Shown here in pieces: positions 45,114 to 55,178 of a stretch of DNA of 64,000 bases. This DNA comes from Antarcticimicrobium luteum. Lineage in GTDB: Bacteria; Pseudomonadota; Alphaproteobacteria; Rhodobacterales; Rhodobacteraceae. The translations under genes and the position numbers were made by a program. The notes under the pieces were generated by a model. It had not been told where the DNA came from. It was given only the letters and a program-made list of their open reading frames with translations, and did no database searches. Within the stretch, counting starts at the first letter, position 1. Each line of letters starts with the position of its first letter. The stretch spans positions 1 through 64,000 of the forward strand of contig NZ_SMUV01000057.1 of NCBI RefSeq assembly GCF_004358185.1, given 5' to 3'.

Positions 45114-45923
45114 TCACGCCTTGGCAAAGGTGATTTGTCGTCGCAGGAACTGCGTCGCCCGGTCGCTCACCCGGCCGGGATCGCCGGTGGTCAGAAACCC
45201 GCCCGCGCCGGTCCCCAGCATTCCCTGATGCCGGCTCAGGTAATGGGCCAGACTCTCGGCCACCAGACTGGCCTGGCTGAACACGGCCACATCCGGCCCC
45301 AGCGCGTCCTGGAACACCTCCTGCAACAGCGGATAATGGGTACAGCCCAGAATCGCGGCATCGGGATGCGGCATCTTGCGCTTCAGCGCGTCCACATGCG
45401 ACCGCACCAGCGCCTCGGCCAGGATCATGTCGCCCTCTTCGATGGCATCGACAACCCCGCCGCAGGCCTGCGCCTCCACATCCACGCCGATGGCGCGAAA
45501 GGCCAGCTCGCGCTGGAACGCCCGGCTGGCCACAGTGGCCGGCGTGGCGAACAGAGCCACGGTCTTCGCCGCCACCTCGCGCGGCGGAGAATTGTCGCCC
45601 CACTGCCGCTCGGTCAGCGCCTCGATCAGCGGCACAAAGACGCCCAGCACGCGCTTGCCCTTTGGCACGCCGGCCTCCTGCATCCGGCGCAGCGCGGCGG
45701 CGCTGGCGGTATTGCAGGCCAAAATCACCAGATCGCAGCCCCTGCTCCACAGATCCTCGACCGCAGCCTTGGTCAGCTGATAGATGTCCTCGGCGTCGCG
45801 CACGCCGTAAGGGGCGTGGGCGCTGTCGGCGTAATACAGAAACTCAACCTCCGGCAGCCGTTTCTGCACAGCGCCCAAGACGGTCAGCCCGCCCAGCCCG
45901 GAATCGAAAATACCTACTGCCAT
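45114..45923 (-). CDS. murI: Glutamate racemase
   Basis: Supplies D-glutamate for peptidoglycan; 269 aa. [19 protein letters not shown] with the substrate-binding DSG, and the two catalytic Cys in [12 protein letters not shown] and [10 protein letters not shown]. Follows an acyltransferase gene with 5 bp between them; argC follows. Confidence 0.95.
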   Translation of the reverse strand: MAVGIFDSGLGGLTVLGAVQKRLPEVEFLYYADSAHAPYGVRDAEDIYQLTKAAVEDLWSRGCDLVILACNTASAAALRRMQEAGVPKGKRVLGVFVPLIEALTERQWGDNSPPREVAAKTVALFATPATVASRAFQRELAFRAIGVDVEAQACGGVVDAIEEGDMILAEALVRSHVDALKRKMPHPDAAILGCTHYPLLQEVFQDALGPDVAVFSQASLVAESLAHYLSRHQGMLGTGAGGFLTTGDPGRVSDRATQFLRRQITFAKA

Positions 45924-45928
45924 GGGTC

Positions 45929-46807
45929 TCAGGCGCGATGCCGTTCCTCGAATTCAAAGCCGTAATCGTATGATTTCAGCGGTTGTGGAGACAGCTCATA
46001 CGTCGCTTTGCGTAGGAAATCCATCATCATGCGCGAATCCTTGTGCATAGGGTCCAGGATGTCACGCCCGATGGGCTCTCCGACCACGACCCTGACGGGG
46101 GTATCGACCCGTTTGCGGAACTCCTTGATCAACATCCCCATGCGCAATGTGCTGTGCAAATGGCTGGCGATCTGGAACAACCGGCTGGTATGCCCGTCAA
46201 AGAACAGCGGCACCACCGTGGCATTCGATTTGCCCACCATCCGCGCGGTAAAGCCGCGCCAGCCGGGATCCATCGGGTGCGAAAACGGTTTCGCCGCCGT
46301 GCTCACCGTCCCGCCCGGAAAGATGCCGATCGCGCCCCCGTCGCCGAGATAGTCCAGCGCACTCTTGCGGGTCTCCAGGTTCGCGCGCACCGCCTCCCTG
46401 GTCTCGTCGAAACTGACCGGCAGGATCACCCGCCCGATGTCTTCCGCCCGGCAAAAGACGCTATGGGCGAGGATGCGGAAATCCCCCCTCACCTGGGCCA
46501 GGATATGGCCCATCATCAGCCCGTCGAGGATGCCGTAGGGGTGATTGGCGATCAGGATCAGCGGCCCGGTGCGGGGGATGTTCGCCAGCGAGCCCCCCGC
46601 CACCTCCAGCGTCAACCCATAGCGCTCCACCATCACCGACCAGAAATCGCGGCCCGCCGCGACCTCGGTCTGATAGCCGTCGGCGCGCCGGATCAGGCGC
46701 AGCCGGCCGGTTGTGTTTTCCATCAGGCGGATCACCGCCCGCCCGCCGCGCGTGGCGGCGGAATGGGCATAGGTGATATCGCGGGCGATATGGCGGCGCG
46801 ACGACAT
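45929..46807 (-). CDS. Lysophospholipid acyltransferase family protein
   Basis: PlsC-like glycerolipid acyltransferase of 292 aa. The HX4D motif is seen in [17 protein letters not shown] (NHPYGILD); the second block [18 protein letters not shown] corresponds to the FPEGT/S-type substrate site (here FPGGT). The group with [12 protein letters not shown] often is tied to ornithine-lipid synthesis (OlsA-like), but no olsB is next to it. No clear TM helix. Upstream of murI by 5 bp. Confidence 0.82.
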   Translation of the reverse strand: MSSRRHIARDITYAHSAATRGGRAVIRLMENTTGRLRLIRRADGYQTEVAAGRDFWSVMVERYGLTLEVAGGSLANIPRTGPLILIANHPYGILDGLMMGHILAQVRGDFRILAHSVFCRAEDIGRVILPVSFDETREAVRANLETRKSALDYLGDGGAIGIFPGGTVSTAAKPFSHPMDPGWRGFTARMVGKSNATVVPLFFDGHTSRLFQIASHLHSTLRMGMLIKEFRKRVDTPVRVVVGEPIGRDILDPMHKDSRMMMDFLRKATYELSPQPLKSYDYGFEFEERHRA

Positions 46808-46886
46808 TGGACCCTCCGAACGACTCAGCGGGAAAATACGCTGATTGACGATCTTGCAAAGGGCCCGTGACGGCTCTGTGACGGAT

Positions 46887-49800
46887 TTATTCCGCCGCCG
46901 CCTTCATCTCCGGCCCGCCCTGGCGGAAAGAGGCCAGAAGCTCCTCCCGCCGCTTGGCGGCTTTCTGCTCGTTCGCCATCTTCACCGGGCCAAAGCCGCG
47001 GATCTGCAACGGCAGCAGCGCCAGCGCCACGGCAATGTCGCGGGTCTCGGGCGTGACCTTGGACAGCACCTCTTTCATGTCCGCCTCGTATTGTTTGATC
47101 AGCGCCCTCTCCATCTTGCGCTCGGCCGAATAGCCGAAGATGTCGAGCGGTGTGCCGCGCAGCCCCTTCATCCGTGCCAGCAGCTTCAGCGGCCCCAGCA
47201 TCCATTCGCCGAACTCGCGCTTTTTCGGGCGCCCGTCCACGTCCTTGCCGCCCAGAATCGGCGGCGCCAGATGGAAGGTCATCTTCAGATCGCCATCGAA
47301 CTCCGCCGCCGCCTTGTCGCGGTTGCTCAGCATCAGGCGCGCGACCTCGTATTCGTCCTTGTAGGCCAGCAGCTTGTGATAGCCCTGCGCAACGGCTTCC
47401 TTGAGGCCCTTGTCCTCGATGCCGTCGAGCATTTTCCGGTACCGCTTGGCCAGCCGCTTGCCCTGATAGGCCACCAGTTGGTCGGCCCGATAGGCGATCT
47501 TTTCGTCCAGCGATTTCGGCAGCTCCACCACTTTGGGCGTCGACAGCTTTTTCGCGTCTTCGGCGTGCAGCACCGCCCAGCGTCCGATCTCAAAGGCGCG
47601 CAGGTTTTGTTGCACCGCCGCCCCGTTCAGCTCGATCGCCTGGGTAATCGCCTCATGGCTGACCGGGATCAGCCCGCGCTGCCAGGCGCCGCCGAACACC
47701 ATCATGTTGGAATAGATCGAATCGCCCATCGTGACCCGCGCCAGCTCCGAGGCATCGAACAGCGACAAGTTTTCCTTAAGCCGCGCCTCCAGTGCCAGAG
47801 ACAGCCGGTCGGTGGGGATGGTGAACTCGGTATCGCGGGTAAAATCGCCGGTGATGATCTCGTGGCTGTTGACCACCCCGCCGCTGCGCCCCGTGGTCAT
47901 CAGCCCCAGCGTCTTGGCGCCGGCGCTGACCACCAGATCGCCGCCGATCAGCGCGTCGGCCTCGCCGGTGGCAACCCGGATCGCGCTGATGTCATCCGGC
48001 TTTTCCGCGATGCGGCAATGAATATGCACCGCCCCGCCCTTCTGGGCGAGGCCCGCCATCTCCATCATGCCGGCGCCCTTGCCGTCGATCTGGGCGGCCT
48101 GGGCCAGCACCGCGCCGATGGTCACCACGCCGGTGCCCCCGACCCCGGTGATCACCACGTTATGGGTGCCCTTGATCTGCGGCAGCTCCGGCAGCGGCAG
48201 ATGCGGCAGGTCCAGATCGGTGGTCGCCTCCTTGCGGATCTTGGCGCCCGCCACGGTCACGAAGGACGGGCAGAACCCCTTGAGGCAGGAGAAATCCTTG
48301 TTGCAGGACGACTGGTCGATGGCCCGCTTGCGGCCCAGCTCGGTTTCCTTCGGCACGATCGAGACGCAGTTCGACTGCACCCCGCAATCGCCGCAGCCCT
48401 CGCAGATGTCGGTGTTGATGAACACCCGCTTGTCCGGATCGGGAAAGGTGCCCCGCTTGCGCCGGCGGCGCTTTTCCGCGGCGCAGGTCTGGATATAGAC
48501 GATGGCCGACACGCCCTCTTTCTCGCGGAACGCCCTTTGCACGGTCATCATCTCGGCGCGCTCATGGGTCGGTACGCCGGCGGGCAGTGCCTTGAAATCC
48601 ACATCTTCCTTTTCGTCATAAACGACGGCCAGGTTCCTGACCCCCATCGCCTTGAGTTCGTGAACGATGCGCGGCGCGGTCAGATCGCCCTCGTTTTCCT
48701 GCCCGCCGGTCATGGCGACGGCGTCATTGTACAGAATCTTGTAGGTAATGTTCGTTCCGGCCGCGAGCGCGGCGCGGATCGCCTGCACCCCCGAATGGTT
48801 ATAGGTGCCGTCGCCCAGGTTCTGGAACACATGCGGCGTTTTCGAGAACGGCGCCTCGCCGATCCAGTTGGCCCCCTCGCCACCCATATGGGTAAAGCCC
48901 AGCGTGTTGCGGTCCATCCACTGCACCATGAAGTGACAGCCGATCCCGGCATAGGCGCGGCTGCCGTCGGGGATCTTGGTGCCCGTGTTATGCGGGCAGC
49001 CGGAACAGAAATAGGGCAAACGGCTGGCAATCTCTTCGGCGTTGTCGTTTCGCCGCGCGTCGTCCAGCGCGGACATGCCGGCGCGGATGCCGTCGGTCTC
49101 GCGCCCCTCTTCGATCAGGATGCCGCCCAGCTTTTCCGCGATCATGATCGGGTCGAGCGCGCCGCGGGTCGGGAACAGCTCTTCGCGGTGCATGCCGCCG
49201 GCGCCGCCCTTGTACCAGCCATAGACGCGGCGGCCGCGGCGGTCGTCAAAGATCGCCTCCTTGACCTGCACCTCGATCAGCTTGCGCTTTTCCTCGACGA
49301 TGACGATCAGGTCGAGCCCCTCGGCCCAATCATGGAATCCCTTCATGTCCAGCGGGAAGGTCTGGGCGATCTTGTAGGTGGTGATCCCCAGCCGCTCCGC
49401 CTCGCCCTCGTCGATGTTCAGCAAGCTCAGCGCATGCTGCAGGTCGAGCCAGTTCTTGCCCGCCGCGACGAAACCGATCTTGGCCCCCGGCTTGCCCCAG
49501 ATGCGCTTGTCGATCTTGTTGGCATGGGCAAATTCCTCGGCGGCAAAGCGTTTGATGTCGATCAGCCGCGCCTCCTGTGCGGTACGGTCGTCGACCAGAC
49601 GGATGTTCAGCCCGCCCTCGGGCATGTCGAATTTCGGTGTGACCAGCTTCACCCGAGCCGGATCGCCATCCACGACCGAGGTCACCTCGATCGTGTCCTT
49701 CATCGTCTTCAAACCTGTCCAGAGCCCGGAAAACCGCGACAACGCAAAGCCGTAGATGCCAAGGTCCAGGATCTCCTGCACCCCGGCCGGGCTGACGATC

Positions 49801-50306
49801 GGCACATAGGCATCCATCAGCGCCCATTCCGACTGGTGCAGCACGGTCGAGGATTCGCCGGTATGGTCGTCCCCCATCGCCATCAGCACACCGCCCAGCG
49901 GCGAGGTGCCCGCCATGTTGGCATGCCGGATCGCGTCGCCCGAACGGTCAACCCCCGGCCCCTTGCCGTACCACAGGCCAAAGACGCCGTCGTATTTGCC
50001 TTCGCCGCGAAGCTCGGCCTGCTGTGCGCCCCAGAGCGCGGTGGCCGCCAGATCCTCGTTCAGACCGTACTGAAAGGTGATGTCGCTCTCGGCCAGTTTC
50101 TTGGCCGCCCGGCTCATCTGCAAGTCGACCGCCCCCAGCGGCGAGCCGCGATACCCGGTGACAAGACCGGCGGTGTTGTGCCCGGCGGCGACATCGCGCG
50201 CCTTTTGCATCAACATCAGGCGCACCAGCGCCTGGGTTCCGTTCAGCAGGACCGGAGATTTCTCCAGATCGAAACGGTCGTTGAGCGAAATTTTCTGCGT
50301 ACTCAT
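46887..50306 (-). CDS. Indolepyruvate ferredoxin oxidoreductase (IorA-IorB fusion)
   Basis: Thiamine- and Fe-S-dependent 2-oxoacid oxidoreductase that converts aryl pyruvates to aryl-acetyl-CoA; 1139 aa, alpha and beta parts in one chain. N-terminal part: LVTGYRGSPLGAVD, the TPP-type GDDHTGESSTVLHQ. Middle: CSGCPHNTGTKIPDG and CEGCGDCGVQSNC, a ferredoxin-like Cys cluster (CxxCxxC...C). C-terminal gamma part: VVITGVGGTGVVTIGAVLAQAAQ. Expected role: degradation of aromatic amino acids, feeding phenylacetate-type metabolism. GGGAGG precedes the ATG. Divergent from a LysR gene, with a dyad operator between them. Confidence 0.94.
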   Translation of the reverse strand: MSTQKISLNDRFDLEKSPVLLNGTQALVRLMLMQKARDVAAGHNTAGLVTGYRGSPLGAVDLQMSRAAKKLAESDITFQYGLNEDLAATALWGAQQAELRGEGKYDGVFGLWYGKGPGVDRSGDAIRHANMAGTSPLGGVLMAMGDDHTGESSTVLHQSEWALMDAYVPIVSPAGVQEILDLGIYGFALSRFSGLWTGLKTMKDTIEVTSVVDGDPARVKLVTPKFDMPEGGLNIRLVDDRTAQEARLIDIKRFAAEEFAHANKIDKRIWGKPGAKIGFVAAGKNWLDLQHALSLLNIDEGEAERLGITTYKIAQTFPLDMKGFHDWAEGLDLIVIVEEKRKLIEVQVKEAIFDDRRGRRVYGWYKGGAGGMHREELFPTRGALDPIMIAEKLGGILIEEGRETDGIRAGMSALDDARRNDNAEEIASRLPYFCSGCPHNTGTKIPDGSRAYAGIGCHFMVQWMDRNTLGFTHMGGEGANWIGEAPFSKTPHVFQNLGDGTYNHSGVQAIRAALAAGTNITYKILYNDAVAMTGGQENEGDLTAPRIVHELKAMGVRNLAVVYDEKEDVDFKALPAGVPTHERAEMMTVQRAFREKEGVSAIVYIQTCAAEKRRRRKRGTFPDPDKRVFINTDICEGCGDCGVQSNCVSIVPKETELGRKRAIDQSSCNKDFSCLKGFCPSFVTVAGAKIRKEATTDLDLPHLPLPELPQIKGTHNVVITGVGGTGVVTIGAVLAQAAQIDGKGAGMMEMAGLAQKGGAVHIHCRIAEKPDDISAIRVATGEADALIGGDLVVSAGAKTLGLMTTGRSGGVVNSHEIITGDFTRDTEFTIPTDRLSLALEARLKENLSLFDASELARVTMGDSIYSNMMVFGGAWQRGLIPVSHEAITQAIELNGAAVQQNLRAFEIGRWAVLHAEDAKKLSTPKVVELPKSLDEKIAYRADQLVAYQGKRLAKRYRKMLDGIEDKGLKEAVAQGYHKLLAYKDEYEVARLMLSNRDKAAAEFDGDLKMTFHLAPPILGGKDVDGRPKKREFGEWMLGPLKLLARMKGLRGTPLDIFGYSAERKMERALIKQYEADMKEVLSKVTPETRDIAVALALLPLQIRGFGPVKMANEQKAAKRREELLASFRQGGPEMKAAAE

Positions 50307-50355
50307 TCGGCGCCTCCCAACGTCTGATCAGTTTGCATCTTTTCCAGTCCATAAT

Positions 50356-50374
50356 AGGTCATAAATATTGACCT
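50356..50374. promoter_or_regulatory. LysR-type operator dyad between the oxidoreductase and lysR genes
   Basis: A perfect inverted repeat AGGTCA / TAAATAT / TGACCT lies 50 bp upstream of the indolepyruvate oxidoreductase ATG and 103 bp upstream of the lysR ATG. Inside it TCATAAATATTGA is a T-N11-A box with dyad arms, the classical LysR site. A TATTAT element on the minus strand follows directly at 50355-50350, so the site overlaps the oxidoreductase promoter. Confidence 0.68.
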
Positions 50375-50476
50375 GAACAGGGTTTTTCCCAACAATATGT
50401 TACCAAACAAGGTCGGGCGTGCTAGATGCCGCAAAGTTGCACATAGCGCGCAGACCGACGAACGAAAGTGACGGAT

Positions 50477-51382
50477 ATGGACTGGGACAAGCTTAGAATC
50501 TTTCATGCGGTGGCGGACGCGGGCAGCCTGACCCACGCCGGCGATCGGCTGAACCTGTCCCAATCGGCGGTCAGCCGGCAGATCCGTGCGCTGGAAGAGT
50601 CGCTGAACACCACATTGTTCCACCGCCATGCGCGCGGCCTGATTCTCACCGAACAGGGCGAGCTGCTGTTCGACGCCACCCGCGCCATCAGCAAACGGCT
50701 GGAGGCCGCTGCCGCCCGCATCCGCGACAGCGAGGAAGAGGTATTCGGCGAGCTCAAGGTGACCACCACGACCGGGTTCGGCACACTGTGGCTGGCGCCG
50801 CGCCTGACCAAGCTCTACGAGAAATACCCGGACCTGAAGATCGACCTGATGCTGGAAGAGCGCGTGCTCGACCTTCCCATGCGCGAGGCCGACGTCGCCA
50901 TCCGCATGAAAGAGCCCAGCCAGGCCGACCTGATCCGCAAACGGCTGATGACAGTGCAGATGCAGCTTTACGCCTCGCGCGATTATCTGGAGCGCAACGG
51001 CACCCCCGAAAGGCTTGAGGACATGGCCGACCACCGGCTGGTCTGCCAGAACCCCAACGCCCCCCAGGTGGGCGCCGGTGCCATGCTGGTGCAGCAACTG
51101 ATGGCGAACACCCCCCATTCGATGCTGACCGTGAACAACTATTTCGGCGTGTTGCAGGGGGTTCTGCACGATCTCGGCATCGGTGTCCTGCCCGATTACC
51201 TGACCGAGGATTTCCCGCATCTGGTGCGGGTGCTGCCGGAAATCGAATCCGCCGAAGTGCCTGTCTTCCTAGCCTACCCGGAGGAACTGCGTCACTCCAA
51301 ACGCATCTCGGCGTTCCGGGATTTCGTCCAGGACGAAATCATTTCACACCGCAAGCAACTGCGACAGCTCGGAAAAATCTGA
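50477..51382 (+). CDS. LysR family transcriptional regulator
   Basis: 301 aa. N-terminal winged HTH MDWDKLRIFHAVADAGSLTHAGDRLNLSQSAVSRQIRALEESL (LysR signature), followed by TTTTGFGTLWLAPRLTKLYEKYPDLKIDL of the effector domain and the DLPMREADVAIRM strand. ATG 50477 is chosen for conservation of the MDWDKLRIFH start; GTG 50468 in frame is possible. Divergent from the indolepyruvate oxidoreductase gene; inferred local regulator of that gene. Confidence 0.9.
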   Translation: MDWDKLRIFHAVADAGSLTHAGDRLNLSQSAVSRQIRALEESLNTTLFHRHARGLILTEQGELLFDATRAISKRLEAAAARIRDSEEEVFGELKVTTTTGFGTLWLAPRLTKLYEKYPDLKIDLMLEERVLDLPMREADVAIRMKEPSQADLIRKRLMTVQMQLYASRDYLERNGTPERLEDMADHRLVCQNPNAPQVGAGAMLVQQLMANTPHSMLTVNNYFGVLQGVLHDLGIGVLPDYLTEDFPHLVRVLPEIESAEVPVFLAYPEELRHSKRISAFRDFVQDEIISHRKQLRQLGKI

Positions 51383-51433
51383 GCTATGCGCCCAGATCAT
51401 GCCGGAAATGCTGCAACTGCGACATGATTGCGC

Positions 51434-51462
51434 TTGATCGTACATAAAGCGACACCTAAATG
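51434..51462 (+). promoter_or_regulatory. Candidate promoter of the small RNA
   Basis: TTGATC (51434-51439), 17-bp spacer, TAAATG (51457-51462). The -35 is a fair match, the -10 weak. Position fits a start at about 51468. Confidence 0.4.
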
Positions 51463-51467
51463 AGCAC

Positions 51468-51553
51468 TCGAAGGCGATGGCGCTTAGTTGCGCATCATCT
51501 TCATACCTCCCTGTTGGACTTGGGCCGAGCTTAGTGCTCGGCCTCTTTTTTTG
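51468..51553 (+). ncRNA. Candidate trans-acting small RNA with anti-SD (CCUCCC) segment
   Basis: An ~86-nt transcript is predicted between lysR and purL. Elements in order: a hairpin with arms GATGGCGC / GCGCATC (bulged), a single-stranded stretch with CCTCCC (51506-51511), and a strong intrinsic terminator (stem GGCCGAGC / GGCCGAGC complement, then T7). No coding frame is present. A CCUCCC run is the anti-Shine-Dalgarno core found in several Hfq-type alphaproteobacterial sRNAs, including CcsR of R. sphaeroides. The family was not identified and the ends are approximate. Confidence 0.55.
51523..51553 (+). terminator. Intrinsic terminator in the lysR-purL interval
   Basis: Stem GGCCGAGC (51523-51530) with GCTCGGCC (51536-51543), loop TTAGT, followed by TCTTTTTTT. 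This is 140 bp past the lysR stop, far for a lysR terminator, so it more likely ends an independent small transcript. Confidence 0.92.
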
Positions 51554-51716
51554 TGCTGCGGCGGCCATCGCCGGCGGCGCCACAGGCGGACTCGGGCAGG
51601 CGGCTCAGGCGGACTTCGGCATGATCCTGGCGCCCTTGCGGCGCGCTAGGCCCTTTCCCCCAACCGGGCGTTGACGTATTAGGGCGCAAACGACGCCATG
51701 CGGAGATGCCCAAGCG

Positions 51717-53876
51717 ATGCAAGACCCAGAGATCACTCCGGAGCTGATCGAAAGCCACGGCCTGAAGCCCGACGAGTATGAACGCATCCTCGAAATCATC
51801 GGGCGCGAGCCGAGCTTTACCGAACTGGGCATCTTCTCGGCGATGTGGAACGAGCATTGCTCCTACAAATCGTCCAAGAAATGGCTGCGCACCCTGCCCA
51901 CCGACGGCCCGCAGGTTATCTGCGGCCCGGGCGAGAACGCCGGCATCGTCGATATCGGCGACGGCCAGGCCGTCGTGTTCAAGATGGAGAGCCACAACCA
52001 CCCGTCCTATATCGAGCCCTATCAGGGCGCGGCGACCGGCGTCGGCGGCATCCTGCGCGACGTCTTCACCATGGGCGCGCGCCCCATCGCGGCGATGAAC
52101 TCGCTCAGCTTCGGCGAAGTCGATCATCCCCGGACCAAGCGTCTGGTGCATGGCGTGGTCGAGGGCATCGGCGGTTACGGCAACTGTTTCGGCGTGCCCA
52201 CCGTGGGCGGCGAGGTGCGGTTCCACCCCGCCTATAACGGCAACTGCCTGGTCAACGCCTTTGCCGCCGGCCTCGCCGATGCCGACAAGATCTTCTATTC
52301 CGCCGCTTCGGGCGTCGGCATGCCGGTGGTCTATCTCGGGGCCAAGACCGGCCGCGACGGCGTCGGCGGCGCCACCATGGCAAGCGCCGAGTTCGACGAT
52401 ACCATCGAGGAAAAGCGCCCCACCGTTCAGGTCGGCGATCCGTTCACCGAAAAGCGCCTGATGGAGGCGACGCTGGAGCTGATGCAGACCGGCGCGGTGA
52501 TCTCGATCCAGGACATGGGCGCGGCGGGCCTGACCTGCTCGGCCGTCGAGATGGGCGACAAGGGCAAGCTGGGCGTACGGCTGGACCTGGAAAAGGTGCC
52601 CTGCCGCGAAGAGGGCATGACCGCCTATGAGATGATGCTGTCCGAAAGTCAGGAGCGCATGCTCATGGTGCTGCGCCCCGAAAAAGAGGCCGAAGCGCGC
52701 GCGGTATTCGACAAATGGGATCTCGACTTTGCCATCGTCGGCGAGACCATCGCCGAGGACCGCTTTCTCATCATGCACCACAACGAGGCCAAGGCCGACC
52801 TGCCGCTGTCGAAACTCTCGTCCGAGGCGCCCGAATACGACCGCCCCTGGGTGGAAACGCCGGCGGCCGACCCGCTGGGCGACGTGCCGCAGATCGACCC
52901 GATCGACGGGCTGCGCGCGCTGATCTGCTCGCCGAACTACGCGGCGAAACAATGGGTCTATGAGCAATATGACACCATGGTGATGGCCGACACCGCCCGC
53001 ACCCCGGGTCTGGGCGCGGGCATCGTGCGGGTCCATGACAGCGGCAAGCTGCTGGCCTTCACCTCGGACGTGACGCCGCGCTATGTCAAAGCCAACCCTG
53101 TCGAGGGCGGCAAGCAGGCGGTGGCCGAGGCCTATCGCAACCTCACCGCCGTGGGCGCCACCCCGCTGGCCACCACCGACAACCTGAACTTCGGCAACCC
53201 CGAAAAGCCCGAGATCATGGGCCAGTTCGTCGGCGCCATCAAGGGTATCGGCGCGGCCTGTTCGGCGCTGAACATGCCGATCGTGTCGGGCAACGTGTCG
53301 CTTTACAACGAGACCGACGGTCAGGGCATCCTGCCGACCCCCACCATCGGCGCGGTCGGTCTGATCGCCAGCGAGGCCGATGTCATCGGCACCACCGTGC
53401 GTGAGGGGCATGTCGCCCTTCTGGTCGGCGAGACCTCCGGTCACCTGGGTCAGTCCGCCCTGCTGGCCGAGGTGTTCAACCGCGAGGACGGCGATGCGCC
53501 CAGGGTCGATCTGGAGGCGGAAAAGCGCAACGGCGATTTCATCCGCGCCAACCGCGCGCTGATCACCGCGTGTACCGACCTGTCCGATGGCGGGCTTGCG
53601 CTGGCCGCCTTCGAGCTGGCCGAAGGCTCCGGCGTCGGGGTGCATCTGGACTCGGGCGCGACCGATGTGCTGTTCGGCGAGGATCAGGGCCGCTATCTCA
53701 TCGCCTGCAACTTCGATCAGGCCGAGGCGCTGATGATCGAGGCGGGCAAGGCCGGGGTGCCGATCTCGTCGGTTGGACGATTCACCGGGGACTCTGTACG
53801 GTTCGACGGCGTCGACGCGCCGCTGGCGGAGTTGTCGGCGCTCTACCGTAGCAGTTTCGAGCAGACCCTGGGCTGA
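51717..53876 (+). CDS. purL: Phosphoribosylformylglycinamidine synthase subunit PurL
   Basis: Small-type PurL (719 aa) that needs PurQ and PurS. ATP-dependent amidation of FGAR. Motifs: [18 protein letters not shown] near residue 40, [31 protein letters not shown], the central [11 protein letters not shown], and [21 protein letters not shown] near residue 620. Located far from purS/purQ, which are at 32.5-34.5 kb here. Confidence 0.96.
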   Translation: MQDPEITPELIESHGLKPDEYERILEIIGREPSFTELGIFSAMWNEHCSYKSSKKWLRTLPTDGPQVICGPGENAGIVDIGDGQAVVFKMESHNHPSYIEPYQGAATGVGGILRDVFTMGARPIAAMNSLSFGEVDHPRTKRLVHGVVEGIGGYGNCFGVPTVGGEVRFHPAYNGNCLVNAFAAGLADADKIFYSAASGVGMPVVYLGAKTGRDGVGGATMASAEFDDTIEEKRPTVQVGDPFTEKRLMEATLELMQTGAVISIQDMGAAGLTCSAVEMGDKGKLGVRLDLEKVPCREEGMTAYEMMLSESQERMLMVLRPEKEAEARAVFDKWDLDFAIVGETIAEDRFLIMHHNEAKADLPLSKLSSEAPEYDRPWVETPAADPLGDVPQIDPIDGLRALICSPNYAAKQWVYEQYDTMVMADTARTPGLGAGIVRVHDSGKLLAFTSDVTPRYVKANPVEGGKQAVAEAYRNLTAVGATPLATTDNLNFGNPEKPEIMGQFVGAIKGIGAACSALNMPIVSGNVSLYNETDGQGILPTPTIGAVGLIASEADVIGTTVREGHVALLVGETSGHLGQSALLAEVFNREDGDAPRVDLEAEKRNGDFIRANRALITACTDLSDGGLALAAFELAEGSGVGVHLDSGATDVLFGEDQGRYLIACNFDQAEALMIEAGKAGVPISSVGRFTGDSVRFDGVDAPLAELSALYRSSFEQTLG

Positions 53877-53966
53877 GACCGCCCGGGACCGGGGTTGCGC
53901 GGCGGCGCCTTGCGCGCCAGCCGTCGTCGCCCTACATCTGGACCAACACCAACAGGAGTTTGCCGC

Positions 53967-54209
53967 ATGGCGATTCAGGCCCATGAAATCGAAGCGTTGA
54001 TCCGCAACGCCTTTCCCCAAGCCAAGATCACCATCACTGATCTGGCCGGGGACGGTAATCACTATGCCGCCGAGGTGATCGACGAAAGCTTCCGCGGCCA
54101 GAACCGGGTACAGCAGCAGCGCGCGGTCTATGCCGCGCTCAAGGGCAAGATGGATGGCGCCCAGGGCGAATTGCACGCCCTGGCACTGACCACCAAGGCC
54201 CCCGACTGA
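53967..54209 (+). CDS. BolA family protein (IbaG/YrbA type)
   Basis: 80 aa: [60 protein letters not shown]. The ligand His is in DGNHYAAEV, and [12 protein letters not shown] is the C-terminal BolA helix region with its conserved loop. AGGAG lies 8-9 bp before ATG 53967. It precedes the CGFS glutaredoxin gene by 47 bp. BolA and monothiol glutaredoxin form 2Fe-2S bridged pairs, so the two genes probably act together in iron-sulfur trafficking or iron sensing. Confidence 0.92.
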   Translation: MAIQAHEIEALIRNAFPQAKITITDLAGDGNHYAAEVIDESFRGQNRVQQQRAVYAALKGKMDGAQGELHALALTTKAPD

Positions 54210-54256
54210 CGTTTTCTGACCCCATCCAGACATCCCTCCCGCATGGAGACCAAGAC

Positions 54257-54619
54257 ATGACAGACGCAGCAGACCGTATTCAGGATCTCATCAGCAGCAA
54301 CGACGTGGTGCTTTACATGAAGGGCACCAAAGAGATGCCGCAATGCGGTTTTTCGAGCCGCGTGGCCGGCGTGCTGAACTACATGGGCGTGGATTTCGCC
54401 GATGTGAACGTTCTGGCCGATGACGCCATCCGCGAGGGCGTCAAGGCGTTCTCCGACTGGCCGACCATCCCGCAGCTTTACGTCAAGGGCGAGTTCGTCG
54501 GCGGTTGCGACATCATCACCGAGATGACGCTGTCGGGCGAGCTGGATCAGCTTTTCGACGACAAGGGCGTGGCCTATGACAAGGACGCGGCCGACAAGAT
54601 CCGGGAAGCCAACGGCTGA
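54257..54619 (+). CDS. grxD: Monothiol (CGFS) glutaredoxin
   Basis: 120 aa. [34 protein letters not shown] with the CGFS active site, then [23 protein letters not shown] with the cis-Pro and glutathione-binding GGCD. It carries a 2Fe-2S cluster in complex with BolA proteins. Same transcript as the upstream bolA gene, ended by the terminator at 54646-54673. Confidence 0.95.
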   Translation: MTDAADRIQDLISSNDVVLYMKGTKEMPQCGFSSRVAGVLNYMGVDFADVNVLADDAIREGVKAFSDWPTIPQLYVKGEFVGGCDIITEMTLSGELDQLFDDKGVAYDKDAADKIREANG

Positions 54620-54645
54620 TCCGGCGCGTGATCTTGTGATGCATC

Positions 54646-54673
54646 AAGGGGGCCCTTCGGCCCCCTTTTTTTT
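54646..54673 (+). terminator. Strong intrinsic terminator after grxD
   Basis: Stem AAGGGGGCC / GGCCCCCTT with a CTTC loop and eight T, 26 bp past the grxD stop. Confidence 0.93.
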
Positions 54674-54782
54674 GCGCGTATCCGCCGAAATTGCACCGAA
54701 GCACCAGCCGGATGCTTACCCGCCCGGACGGGCTCTGACGCCCGCCCGACACGGCCTCATTCCCAAGGCTTTGGGTGGTCTC

Positions 54783-55178
54783 TCACCCCGCCGATTTCTC
54801 CTCGATCTCGGCGGCCAATGCCTCGGCCCTGGCGGCGAGTTCGGCCAGTGTATCGGTGACCGAGTTCGGAACCACCGGCACCTCGACCTTTTCCGGCACA
54901 GGCGCCGGCGTTGCCCGCAGCTGGGCCAATTCGGCGTCGCGCTCGGCCAGCTGCGCCTCGACCTCCTTGATGCGGTCCTCGACCGCCGCCGTCTTGTCGG
55001 CCAGCATCAGCCCTGCCATCAGCAGCATCCGCCCCTCGGGCATGCGGCCGATCTGATCAGACAGAACCCGGGCCTCGTCATCCAGCATCTTGGCGGCGGA
55101 ATGCAGAAAGCTTTCCTCGCCCTCCTGGCAGGAGACATCGAAATCGCGCCCACCGATATGGATCGTTACCTCAGGCAT
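54783..55178 (-). CDS. zapA: Cell division protein ZapA
   Basis: FtsZ-ring associated protein of 131 aa. N-terminal PEVTIHIGGRDFDVSCQEGEESFLHSAAKMLDDEARVL and the ZapA motif LLMAGLMLADKTAAVED, then a coiled coil (VEAQLAERDAELAQL). An Ala/Pro-Val-rich linker and a second helix follow, so it is a little longer than E. coli ZapA (109 aa). ATG 55178 overlaps the upstream gene stop (TGATG). Confidence 0.92.
   Translation of the reverse strand: MPEVTIHIGGRDFDVSCQEGEESFLHSAAKMLDDEARVLSDQIGRMPEGRMLLMAGLMLADKTAAVEDRIKEVEAQLAERDAELAQLRATPAPVPEKVEVPVVPNSVTDTLAELAARAEALAAEIEEKSAG

Noticed and set aside
46845-50327. Very long open frame (about 1160 codons) on the plus strand
   Set aside because: It is the complementary shadow of the indolepyruvate oxidoreductase gene. 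Composition is His/Arg/Gln-rich with no domain; the minus-strand product has full motifs and a ribosome site.
51531-53875. Frame of 900 codons on the minus strand across purL
   Set aside because: Shadow frame antisense to purL, which has all family motifs on the plus strand.
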